Shown here: positions 30,314-37,633 of the stretch, piece by piece
How positions within the stretch are numbered: position 1 is the first letter of the stretch
How the letters are laid out: each line of letters opens with the position of its first letter
From: an uncultured Acidobacteriota bacterium
Lineage (GTDB): Bacteria > Acidobacteriota > Terriglobia > Bryobacterales > Bryobacteraceae
DNA length: 38,261 nucleotides
Direction: 5' to 3'
Assembly: GCA_902825945.1 (NCBI GenBank)
Contig: CADECY010000091.1
Location: 1 to 38,261, forward strand
Translations under genes and position numbers: made by a program
Notes under the pieces: generated by a model
Seen by the model: the letters and a program-made list of their open reading frames with translations, nothing else
Database searches by the model: none
Told to the model about the DNA's origin: nothing

Positions 30314-31567
30314 ATGTTCGCGCGCCTCGCGCCCTTCGCCGCCGCGTCGGCAGCCGGACTCGCGGCGAGCTTCCAGTTCTTCACGCGGGGTCCGGAACTT
30401 GCGTGGCCCATGGCTGTCCTGCGTGCTATCGCGGCAGTCCTGTTCATCTACGGACTGGCGCGGCTGGTGACATGGGCCACATCACGGATCGTTCTTCGGT
30501 GCGAGCATAGGATCGACAGGCTCGGGAGCGCTGGCGCCGGAACGGCCGCGGTGTGGCTCGTTCCCTTCGCCGTTTTCTGGGACAGGCCATCTCCACTCGC
30601 TGTCCTGAGCGCGGCAATGGCAGCCGGGCTGTTCGCACACGCGGTGGCCGGGCACGGCGGCCGCGGCCAGGCTGGAGAACGCTCATCGAATCTGATTGGG
30701 GCGCTGACCGCGGCGCTGCTCCTCCAGACAGTGGGAGTCGCGGCCGGACTCGAACGATGGCGCATCTCCGCCGCCGCTGTCATCGCACTCTTCGCGCTTC
30801 TCGCCTGGATGCTTTTCGTGGCATTCGGTCCGCCGCGGAACCGCCGCACGGGTGCGTTTTCGCATTGCGTTGCCGCCGCGCTGCTCGTAAGCACGGCGTG
30901 GATCCACCGGGAACCAGGCGGTGGTGGCGCGATCGCCGCAAGAGTCCTGGCGGCTGTGTTTCCCGCCGCTGAAGAGACCGTCAGCGATCGCGGCGAGACG
31001 ACGAAGGAAGATGCACATCAGACGATTCTGCTGTGGCCGGAAGAGACCGAGACAGTCACGCTGATTCCGCCTCGGCAGGTTCCGGCCGTGCCCACTCCCG
31101 GCAAGGCGAAAGAACAGGTGATCCCGTTCTTCGGAGCCTACTGGTTCTATCGCGGACGCGTGCCCGCGCGCAATCCAACCGTGATGCACGGCGATCCGGC
31201 CAAAGAGAGCTTCCGCAATCTGGGCTTCCGTTCGCTGTCGATGGACGCGGTTCAGAACTTCGGCCAGAGGTACGATGGCGGCTGCTGCGGCGCGATCGAG
31301 GTCGCGATCCGCAACGCCGACCAGCGCCCGGGAACCGTGGACATCGAACTGCTTCTGCGTGACACCGTGGCCCACGGTGAGCCCCTCTCCCTCGGACGCC
31401 GCCGGGTCACCTCCCGGCCGCCGATTGACGAGACACTCCGGTTTCCCATCGCGGGACTCGCGCGATACACACGCTTCGACGAGGTCACGGTGCGGTTTCA
31501 CCTGCTGCGGCCCCGATCCGATCGCAGCGCGATGATCGCGATCCGGCACTTCGTCTTCGTCCAATAG
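30314..31567 (+). CDS. Hypothetical membrane protein with periplasmic C-terminal domain
   Basis: 417 aa, family not recognised. The N-terminal half has about six hydrophobic segments (for example ELAWPMAVLRAIAAVLFIYG, GTAAVWLVPFAVFW, AVLSAAMAAGLFAHAVAG, ISAAAVIALFALLAWMLFVA). The C-terminal about 200 residues are soluble: a linker, then FFGAYWFYRGRVPARNP, NFGQRYDGGCCGAIEVAIRN, VDIELLLRDT and the ending SAMIAIRHFVFVQ, strand-rich like a jelly roll. The same ending is found in a gene remnant at 33975-34016. An open frame extends upstream to 30065 but overlaps the divergent DPP-IV gene, so I use ATG 30314. It is convergent with the metallophosphoesterase gene 3 bp away. Confidence 0.75.
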   Translation: MFARLAPFAAASAAGLAASFQFFTRGPELAWPMAVLRAIAAVLFIYGLARLVTWATSRIVLRCEHRIDRLGSAGAGTAAVWLVPFAVFWDRPSPLAVLSAAMAAGLFAHAVAGHGGRGQAGERSSNLIGALTAALLLQTVGVAAGLERWRISAAAVIALFALLAWMLFVAFGPPRNRRTGAFSHCVAAALLVSTAWIHREPGGGGAIAARVLAAVFPAAEETVSDRGETTKEDAHQTILLWPEETETVTLIPPRQVPAVPTPGKAKEQVIPFFGAYWFYRGRVPARNPTVMHGDPAKESFRNLGFRSLSMDAVQNFGQRYDGGCCGAIEVAIRNADQRPGTVDIELLLRDTVAHGEPLSLGRRRVTSRPPIDETLRFPIAGLARYTRFDEVTVRFHLLRPRSDRSAMIAIRHFVFVQ

Positions 31568-31570
31568 CGC

Positions 31571-32413
31571 TCAGGTCAGGCGCAGCAGGCTGATCTCGGG
31601 CGGACAGTTCACCCGCACACCGAGCGCATTGCCCACTCCTCGGCTCACGTGAATCCATCGTGATTCCCACTCGCGCAATCCGTCGACATAGCGGCGGTCG
31701 AACACGGGCGCGAAGGGAGTTCCAACGGCTGGAATGCGGATCTGACCTCCATGCGTGTGACCGGAGAGCATCAGGTTCCAGCGATGGTACCGGAAGATCT
31801 CCTTCGTGTCGGGATTGTGCGAAAGCAAGATCGTGGGAACATGCCGGTCGTTGTCGCGAAAGGCACGGCTGGCGTCGATTTCATCCGCCCAAAGGTCTCC
31901 CACACCGGTCAGTTGAATCGTTCGGCCACGCACCTGAAGGCGGCGAGAGGCGTTGTGCAACATCGTGATTCCGGACTCTTCCACCATGTCGCGGACCGGC
32001 TCATGTGACTGATGTCCGCCGCGCGGGCGCGCCCACAGACCGCCGTCGTGATTGCCCAGCACAGCGAACGCGGGCGCCGCTCGCGAGAGCCGCCGTAGTT
32101 GCCCGCGATACCAGGTGGAATCGTAGCCGTCGATTCCCGTGACGAAGTCGCCCGTGACGCAGATGAGATCCGGCTGCGAGGTGATGGCGAGGTCGATCGC
32201 GCGTTCGATGAGCGAATCCGCGACGTGCCAACTGGCATGCAGGTCTGCCAGGTGGATCAACCGCACCGGGTTGTCCGGAGGTGCCGCGAACAGACGCATG
32301 TCGTGCTGCTGAAAGCGGAGCCAGCGGGGTTCGATCAGAGTTGCGTAGCCACAGCCGACGCCGAGTATGGGGGCTGCGGCGCGAAGGAGGAACTGTCTTC
32401 TTGCTAGTGACAC
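31571..32413 (-). CDS. Metallophosphoesterase (YkuE/YaeI-like), Tat-exported
   Basis: A 280-aa calcineurin-like phosphoesterase. SLARRQFLLRAAAPILG carries a twin-arginine signal. Metal-binding motifs in order: HLADLHASWH (about 54-63), CVTGDFVTGID, LGNHDGGLW, LSHNPDT and MLSGHTHGGQIRIP. This set (DxH, GDxx, GNHD, GHTHGGQ) is complete, so a dinuclear metal site is expected. YkuE relatives are Tat substrates at the cell wall and may act on lipids such as UDP-DAG or cyclic nucleotides; the substrate here is unknown. Two GTG starts are in frame (32422 and 32413). TATAGT lies 7 nt before 32413, which favours that start. Confidence 0.88.
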   Translation of the reverse strand: MSLARRQFLLRAAAPILGVGCGYATLIEPRWLRFQQHDMRLFAAPPDNPVRLIHLADLHASWHVADSLIERAIDLAITSQPDLICVTGDFVTGIDGYDSTWYRGQLRRLSRAAPAFAVLGNHDGGLWARPRGGHQSHEPVRDMVEESGITMLHNASRRLQVRGRTIQLTGVGDLWADEIDASRAFRDNDRHVPTILLSHNPDTKEIFRYHRWNLMLSGHTHGGQIRIPAVGTPFAPVFDRRYVDGLREWESRWIHVSRGVGNALGVRVNCPPEISLLRLT

Positions 32414-32420
32414 AAAGTAC

Positions 32421-32426
32421 ACTATA
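32421..32426 (-). promoter_or_regulatory. -10 box of the metallophosphoesterase gene
   Basis: TATAGT on the minus strand, ending 7 nt before GTG 32413; it includes part of the alternative GTG codon at 32422. Confidence 0.4.
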
Positions 32427-33750
32427 TCACAAAGTTAACCGTCTTCTCTCCCGCCGCGATCACCGCGTCCACCTCGCCGCGTCCGGCGAGCAATTCGTGC
32501 AGCCGCAAGTGATCAGGTCCACACCCGACGTGGACTCGGACGCCCCAACGCAGCACGACCCAGTTCCGGTTGTTCTGGCGGCGCGTGAGGAGATTTCGCG
32601 TACCGCTGGCTCCGCCGGAGTGCCACCAATGCTGCCCGCCGGTAATGCGCGTGATTCGCCAGGTGAGGCCGACGTATTCTCCGCTGGGCGTGATGGACGG
32701 CCGCTGGATGTTCGCGGAAAGCGATGCCGAGTTCAGGATCTGCGGCTGGCCCGCCCTTCGAGCGCGGTGATCCACTTCAGCAAGCCGGGCGCGGTGCCGA
32801 TCCAGCCACCGAACGCCTCGTTCAACTCCATCCAGCGATTGGCATAGGAACGCGGGGCCGGGCCCGCGATTCCCGGCACCACCGGGGTGCCCACCAGAGG
32901 AGCGTTCGGATAGTCGTAATACTTCGCCTCGTCCGGCTCGCGCTGAGATGGTAGTGACCGGCCGATCTTCGGTGCCGTGACGCCTGCTGGAACCAGAACC
33001 AGTTCGCGCACTGCCTCTGAGGAACACGCGCAAAACGGACTCGCTCCGGCGCCTCACCCGCGGCATGTTCCTGAAAATTTGGCGCCACGCCTACGCGGCC
33101 TGTGCGCTTCTTCGTAACTCTTTCCAGTCAACCGTTCGATCACGCGTCCGCGAATCGTATAGCCGGTCAGGCTGTAGGAGTAATGCGTTCCTGGGTTAGT
33201 GTTAGTCCAGCCGCTGCCCGATGGCATAGCGGGCGAGGTCCGTGGACGTCAGCCGTGTGCGGTCGACACCGCGGGCGCGCGATGCAAGCGTGTACTGCAG
33301 CACGTGGTCGTCGGGAATGTACTTGCCCAGCCTCCGGTGTGCTGGAGCAGTTGGCGAATCGTGATGTCTCGCACGCGCGGATCGGGCGTGACGTTCGGTG
33401 GCGGGTGACGTTCGGAATCACGTCCACGAATTTGGCGTCGAGGCTCAACCGGCCATCCTGCACCAGCTCGAGAATCGCCATCCCGGTGAGTGGTTTCGAG
33501 ATGCTCGCCAGGCGGAAGATCGACGCCGGCAGGACCTGGATTCCGGCCTCACGGCCGGCCAGTCCGAATCCCCGCGCAAGACCAGCCGGCCGTTGCCGGC
33601 GATCGCCATCGATGCGCCCGGAATTGACCAGCGCTTCATGATCGTGCGGAGCGCGCTCTCGTATGCAAGCAGTTCCGGAACGTCGCGGCCCGTGACCGGA
33701 ATCGCCGATTGACCTTACAGAAGGACACCACAACAGCCCAACAGATAAGC
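32422..33750 (-). pseudogene. Serine hydrolase (beta-lactamase/DD-peptidase fold) pseudogene with many frameshifts
   Basis: Pieces of one class C beta-lactamase-like protein appear in order but in different minus-strand frames: VTGRDVPELLAYESALRTIM, KRWSIPGASMAIAGNGRLVL, then FRLASISKPLTGMAILELVQ with the catalytic SxxK (SISK), RVRDITIRQLLQHTGGW, GKYIPDDHVLQYTLAS, a YSYS-type segment near 33180, GKSYEE, YYDYPNAPLVGTPVVPGIAG, FGGWIGTAPGLLKWITALEG, and GQHWWHSGGASGTRN (HSGG in place of the KTG-type motif). At least five frame changes are needed, and a stop lies upstream of VTGRD in the likely signal peptide. The gene is clearly dead, by decay and not a single error. Its 3' end abuts the metallophosphoesterase start. 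Confidence 0.88.
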
Positions 33751-34047
33751 AATTCTCAGTTTCCCTCAACTTGACAAGATACTCCACCAGTACCTCGCCA
33801 TCCAAGTTACCCGCCCTCCGGACCTGGCGCCACAGTCTCAGCATTCGGCGAATCCGGAAAGCGGCAGCAGGTAGAAGCTCGGGCACGGGCGTTCGACCCG
33901 TGAACCAGGATTGCGACTCTCTTGCAACCGCGTCGCGCGAAAAGACGAGCCTGGTTCAGCCGCCGCCGGGCCACGGCGCGATGATCGCGATGCGCCACTT
34001 CGCCTTCGTCGGCTGACTCGAACCGGTAGAATCGGAATGCCGCTACT
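33751..34047 (+). pseudogene. Remnant sharing the C-terminal end of the 30.3-kb membrane protein
   Basis: The frame closing at 34016 ends GAMIAMRHFAFVG, matching SAMIAIRHFVFVQ at the end of the membrane protein gene. Over 36 nt before the last codons the DNA differs at only four positions. Upstream of about 33960 no clear match is visible in any frame and stops interrupt the others. It is most likely the 3' end of a deleted or decayed paralogue; no other gene is seen in this stretch. Confidence 0.5.
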
Positions 34048-35103
34048 ATGAACTCCGCGAGAATCGCCGTCTTACTGTTCGCCCCAGCACTCTTGGCCCA
34101 GCGCCCACGAGCACGCGACATCGGGCTCGACTGCTGGCAGCTTCCGCCTGGCGCGGAAAACGCCATCACCGACGTCGCGGGTGTCCGCGTTGGCCACACG
34201 ACCTTGATCCGTGGCGATCGCATTCGGACCGGCGTTACCGCGATCCTGCCGCACGGCGGCAATCTATTTCAGCAGAAGGTGCGAGGCGCGGTGTTCGTGG
34301 GAAACGCGTTTGGCAAACTCGCCGGGTCCACGCAGGTGAACGAACTCGGCGAGATCGAAACGCCCATTCTGCTCACCGCGACGCTCAATGTCCCGCGCGT
34401 GGCCGACGCGCTGATCGACTACATGCTCGCGCTTCCGGGCAACGAGAGTGTCCGCTCGATCAATCCGGTGGTGGGCGAGACGAACGACGGCCAAATGAAC
34501 GACATTCGCGGACGCTGGGTGGGCCGCGACGAGGTGTTCGCCGCGATCGGCTCAGCCAAGTCAGGTCCAGTAGAGGAAGGCGCGGTGGGAGCCGGTACGG
34601 GCACGATCGCCTTCGGCTGGAAGGGCGGTATCGGAACCGCGTCCCGCCGGACCCCGGGCGGCCACACGGTGGGCGTGCTCGTACAGTCGAACTTCGGCGG
34701 CGAACTGACGATGTGTGGCGTTCCCGTGGGCCGTGACCTTCGGCGGCAACCCGGCAACACGGGCGACGGCAGCATCATGATGGTGGTGGCCACCGACGCG
34801 CCGGTGGATCATCGAGCGCTCCAGCGGATGGCCGCGAGGACCATCTGGGGACTGGCGCGGACCGGATCGAATGGATCGAACGGCAGCGGCGATTATGGGA
34901 TCGCTTTCACCACCCATCGCGGGGCCCCATCGCTGGCCGGCGAAGCTGCGTCCCCGCTATTCGCGGCCGTGATCGAGGCGACAGAGGAGGCGATCTACAA
35001 CTCGATGCTGCGTGCGGTAACGGTGACCGGCAACGGGAAGACCGTCGAGGCGCTGCCTGTTGAACGTATTAAGGCTCTCATTACCAAAATCAGGAGCCGT
35101 TGA
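34048..35103 (+). CDS. P1 (S58) family peptidase, DmpA/BapA-like aminopeptidase, secreted
   Basis: A 351-aa Ntn-hydrolase-type peptidase. MNSARIAVLLFAPALLAQ is a signal peptide. Family motifs: NAITDVAGVRVGHTTL (about 38-53), TGVTAILPHGGN, VGNAFGKLAGSTQVNELGEI, SINPVVGETNDGQMND and GAVGAGTGTIAFGWKGGIG. The autocleavage and nucleophile site is NTGDGSIMMV with Ser242. The precursor is expected to cleave itself before that serine into two chains. Relatives act as D-esterase/L-aminopeptidases (DmpA) or beta-aminopeptidases. Specificity is not clear here. It starts at 34048; a 4-codon mini-ORF (ATG at 34037) overlaps that start. A hairpin follows at 35123-35141. Confidence 0.92.
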   Translation: MNSARIAVLLFAPALLAQRPRARDIGLDCWQLPPGAENAITDVAGVRVGHTTLIRGDRIRTGVTAILPHGGNLFQQKVRGAVFVGNAFGKLAGSTQVNELGEIETPILLTATLNVPRVADALIDYMLALPGNESVRSINPVVGETNDGQMNDIRGRWVGRDEVFAAIGSAKSGPVEEGAVGAGTGTIAFGWKGGIGTASRRTPGGHTVGVLVQSNFGGELTMCGVPVGRDLRRQPGNTGDGSIMMVVATDAPVDHRALQRMAARTIWGLARTGSNGSNGSGDYGIAFTTHRGAPSLAGEAASPLFAAVIEATEEAIYNSMLRAVTVTGNGKTVEALPVERIKALITKIRSR

Positions 35104-35122
35104 CGTGAAAATTGACCCGGCG

Positions 35123-35141
35123 GACTCCCCTCGGAGGAGTC
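35123..35141 (+). terminator. Hairpin after the P1 peptidase gene
   Basis: GACTCC (35123-35128) pairs with GGAGTC (35136-35141) around a 7-nt loop. It lies 20 nt after the stop. No U-run follows, so it is a weak or factor-assisted terminator at best. The rest of 35104-35325 holds no gene. Confidence 0.4.
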
Positions 35142-35325
35142 GTGCCCCGTGGGCAAGGAGCACATTTGCGAGAGCCCGCCTAATTGGGCCGTTTCATAGT
35201 GTTTAACGCAGTCGAGCGGTACATGTCAAGCGTTTCCGGTTGGTCTTTTTGCGGGTGTGTCCGCGAGCAACGCCTAAAGATCGGCCCAAGTTCCATCGAT
35301 AGAATCGGTTGAGAGAAAAACCCTA

Positions 35326-36345
35326 GTGATCTTGAACACGCGCTCCCATTCCGAGTTCAAAGCTCACGCTCGGGCCCTGTTAACGCTAGCCCCCTCGAAC
35401 GGGGAGAGAGCCGCTTGGCCGGCACAGTACGCTAACCAAAGAGTACTCTTTGCCGAGGACGTGCGCTGCCGGGAAGGCACGGTAATCGATTCGGTGGTGC
35501 TCGCCAGGGGAGAATTTCTGTCAGGTGCGCGCTGCGTGCTCAACCAGCCGCTGTACGTCTCCGGAAATTGCCACATCGGCAAGGAGTGCGCCGTCGATTC
35601 GGTAAGCACGGAGGGAGACCTCATTATCGGACCAGGCGCCGTGGTCAATCGCTGGGCGGCGGCGGGCCGCGTGCTCGACCTTCGCGCCGGTTCCACTGTC
35701 CAGCAGGCCGCGCTGGCCGATCAGGAGATCCAACTGGGCATCGAAGCCCGCGCCGGCTGGATCGTCGCGCCGGCGATCCACACATCCGGACGCGCCTCGG
35801 GTTTCGGACAGGCGCCAGCCGTCGCGGATTCGATCGAGATCCCACCTCCCTCGAGCGGCGAGATTCCCGAACTGGGCTGGGTCAAAGGCTTCCGTATCGA
35901 GAAGCTGTCGCCGCTCGGCGCCGAAACCTGGGTGTACGACGGCAGCCTTCAATTCCCTGCACCCATTTATCTGCGAGCAAAACTCGTGGTTCGTGGCACC
36001 TTCGGTTGTCCTCCGGGCAGCCTGCTCGAGGACGATGTGAAGTCCGGTGACGCGATGCGGATCGGCGCGGGCTCGGTCTGCAAGGGCATCCTGACTTCCC
36101 GTGGCGACATGATTCTCGAACGCGGCTGCCTGTTCGAAGGCGTGCTCCGTGGGGAACGCGACGTTCGTTTGTCGAGCGGGGTGCGTGGAGGCTCGCTTGG
36201 TTCCACCGTCGAAGTGGCGGCTCGCGGGCGTATCATCCTCGAGCCCAACGTGCTGGTTCGCGGACAACTCGCCGCGGACGGGCTCGTTCTCGGATCGGAG
36301 CCGGCGCTCGAAGGCGGTCTCGAGTTGCTGCTCGCCGGGGGCTAA
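35326..36345 (+). CDS. Polymer-forming (bactofilin-like) beta-helical protein
   Basis: 339 aa. Much of the sequence consists of short strand-turn repeats with Gly, Val and Ile spaced as in a beta-helix: LYVSGNCHIGKECAVDSVST, EGDLIIGPGAVVN, RAGSTVQQAALADQEIQLGI, then LVVRGTFGCPPGSLLEDDVK, MRIGAGSVCKGILTSRGDMI, LERGCLFEGVLRGERDVRLS and GRIILEPNVLVRGQL. This resembles polymer-forming cytoskeletal (bactofilin) proteins, but in two blocks separated by a linker (about 155-200), longer than the usual 120-180 aa bactofilin. It may form a filament or scaffold for envelope or polysaccharide export. It starts at GTG 35326. The stop lies 1 bp before sequence that may be the end of an insertion sequence. 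Confidence 0.65.
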   Translation: MILNTRSHSEFKAHARALLTLAPSNGERAAWPAQYANQRVLFAEDVRCREGTVIDSVVLARGEFLSGARCVLNQPLYVSGNCHIGKECAVDSVSTEGDLIIGPGAVVNRWAAAGRVLDLRAGSTVQQAALADQEIQLGIEARAGWIVAPAIHTSGRASGFGQAPAVADSIEIPPPSSGEIPELGWVKGFRIEKLSPLGAETWVYDGSLQFPAPIYLRAKLVVRGTFGCPPGSLLEDDVKSGDAMRIGAGSVCKGILTSRGDMILERGCLFEGVLRGERDVRLSSGVRGGSLGSTVEVAARGRIILEPNVLVRGQLAADGLVLGSEPALEGGLELLLAGG

Positions 36346-36346
36346 C

Positions 36347-36690
36347 CCGGATTTCTCACGGATCGTCAAACCGAAGGCCGTTCTCCATTGCCTAGACATT
36401 TGTAAGAAAACATGTTTCGGCGAAAAGGAGAAGGCCTTGGTCAATAAAGAGCGTAGCCAGAATCGGTTCGAGTTTGCTCCGCCGGGAGGCGACGCGCGGT
36501 GGTGGCCGAGTTCAATGGAGGCACGATCACCTCCGACGGGGGATGGTGCCGCTGGCCGAAGCCGGCGCAAAGATGAAGTTGATCGCGCAACTGAGCGAGT
36601 GCTTCCGCGATGGCCGCAATCCGGCGATGACCCAACATGGGTTGGCTCACATGCTGGCGCAACGGATCTTCGGGTTAAGCACGGTGTGGC
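36347..36690 (+). mobile_element. IS1380-type transposase N-terminal remnant
   Basis: In three different frames, pieces of an IS1380-family transposase N-terminus appear in order: NKERSQNRFEFAPPGG, VVAEFNGGTITSDGG, then PLAEAGAKMKLIAQLSECFR and AMTQHGLAHMLAQRIFGL. At least two frameshifts are needed and the remaining about 350 residues are missing, so it is dead. CCCGGATTTCTCACGG at 36347 could be the left terminal repeat; no right end is found. The fragment stops where the promoter of the next gene begins. Confidence 0.75.
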
Positions 36691-36706
36691 GGGCCGCGCG
36701 CGGCGG

Positions 36707-36712
36707 TACAAT
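36707..36712 (+). promoter_or_regulatory. -10 box of the small-protein/nucleotidyltransferase pair
   Basis: TACAAT ends 6 nt before ATG 36719, the same leaderless spacing as thiO, wbuC and the PQQ dehydrogenase. Confidence 0.45.
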
Positions 36713-36718
36713 TCGAGA

Positions 36719-36997
36719 ATGAAGCGCGAGCTTCCTGCTGACTTGGTCGAACGTGTCGGCGAAGAGTGGGCCGAGTGGTATCTGATGTCACCACAGGACC
36801 GCTTCGCCGAATCGATGAAGCTATGGGACACCTATCTCGCCCTCGGCGGCTCCCTTGAACCCGAACCCGATACGCAGAGCCCTTTCTTCGATCCGGAAGA
36901 GTGGCGCGAGAACGCTGCTCATGGGCGGACAGGCGTGCGTGTTTTACGGCGCGGCCGAGTTCAGCCGCGACCTGGACCTGCTGATCCTGGCCGATGA
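36719..36997 (+). CDS. Small acidic protein preceding an AbiEii-like nucleotidyltransferase
   Basis: 92 aa, family name not known. MKRELPADLVERVGEEWAEW, then YLMSPQDRFAESMKLWDTYL and ALGGSLEPEPDTQSPFFDPE look like a compact helical, Trp-rich protein. I recall similar small proteins next to nucleotidyltransferase genes but cannot verify this. The last about 45 codons overlap the next gene in another frame, and the final residues (RGRVQPRPGPADPGR) look like shadow translation of it. The true ancestral end was therefore probably nearer 36930. Transcription is predicted to begin at the ATG. It may be the cognate partner, possibly antitoxin, of the nucleotidyltransferase; this is inferred from adjacency only. 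Confidence 0.6.
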   Translation: MKRELPADLVERVGEEWAEWYLMSPQDRFAESMKLWDTYLALGGSLEPEPDTQSPFFDPEEWRENAAHGRTGVRVLRRGRVQPRPGPADPGR

Positions 36998-37601
36998 AGC
37001 GAACCTGGAGCGCCTGAAAGCGGCTTTGGCCGATCTCGAGGCCGATCGAATCGCGGTCCCGGATCTGAAGTCCGAGTTCTTGGACCGCGGTCACGCCGTG
37101 CACTTCAGGTGCCAGCGCCCGGATGTCGCCGGTCTACGCGTCGATGTCATGTCGGCGCCGCGAGGTGTCGCCAGCTTCGAAGAGTTGTGGGAACGCCGCA
37201 CTACGATCGAGTCCGACGGCGAGACTATCGATCTCCTCTCGGCGGAAGACCTGGCCACCGCCAAGCGAACTCAACGAGACAAGGACTGGCCCATGATCCG
37301 GCGGCTCGTCGAGCAAGACTACTTCCGCTGGCGGGACCACGGCGAAGAGCCGGACCCCGGGTTTTGGCTCCGGCACCTCCGCACGCCGGATCTCCTGGTC
37401 AGCGTCGCAGCCGAGTTTCCAGAGGCTGCGAGGGAAGCCGCGCAAACGAGGCCAGCCGTCGCGGCCGCTATCGGAGGTGGCTCGGCCGAGGTCCAACGCC
37501 TGCTCGTGGAAGAGGAGGCGTGTGAGCGTGCCGCCGACGCCGAATACTGGCGCCCGCTGCGTCAGGAACTCGAAGAGCTCCGCCGCGGACGGAGGCCATA
37601 G
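36855..37601 (+). CDS. Nucleotidyltransferase-fold protein (AbiEii/DUF6036-like)
   Basis: 248 aa from TTG 36855. The nucleotidyltransferase signature is LLMGGQACVFYGAAEFSRDL followed by DLLIL near 20-46: GG, then the acidic pair in RDLDL that would bind metal. HFRCQRPDVAGLRVDVMSAP carries the third acidic residue, and LSAEDLATAKRTQRDKDWPM is the usual C-terminal lysine-containing motif. The C-terminal 80 residues are helical. Such proteins include AbiEii toxins, which block growth on phage infection, and uncharacterised relatives. An alternative start is ATG 36921, which would drop part of the signature region. The overlap with the upstream small gene is 143 nt in a different frame, which is unusual. 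A kinase gene follows 32 bp later. Confidence 0.78.
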   Translation: MNPNPIRRALSSIRKSGARTLLMGGQACVFYGAAEFSRDLDLLILADEANLERLKAALADLEADRIAVPDLKSEFLDRGHAVHFRCQRPDVAGLRVDVMSAPRGVASFEELWERRTTIESDGETIDLLSAEDLATAKRTQRDKDWPMIRRLVEQDYFRWRDHGEEPDPGFWLRHLRTPDLLVSVAAEFPEAAREAAQTRPAVAAAIGGGSAEVQRLLVEEEACERAADAEYWRPLRQELEELRRGRRP

Positions 37602-37633
37602 CGCCGGCGGACGGAGTATCATGGTGCAATTCC

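Noticed and set aside
31009..31130. A junction or break in the hypothetical membrane protein before its soluble domain
   Set aside because: The frame is continuous and the Pro/Glu-rich segment reads as a natural linker.
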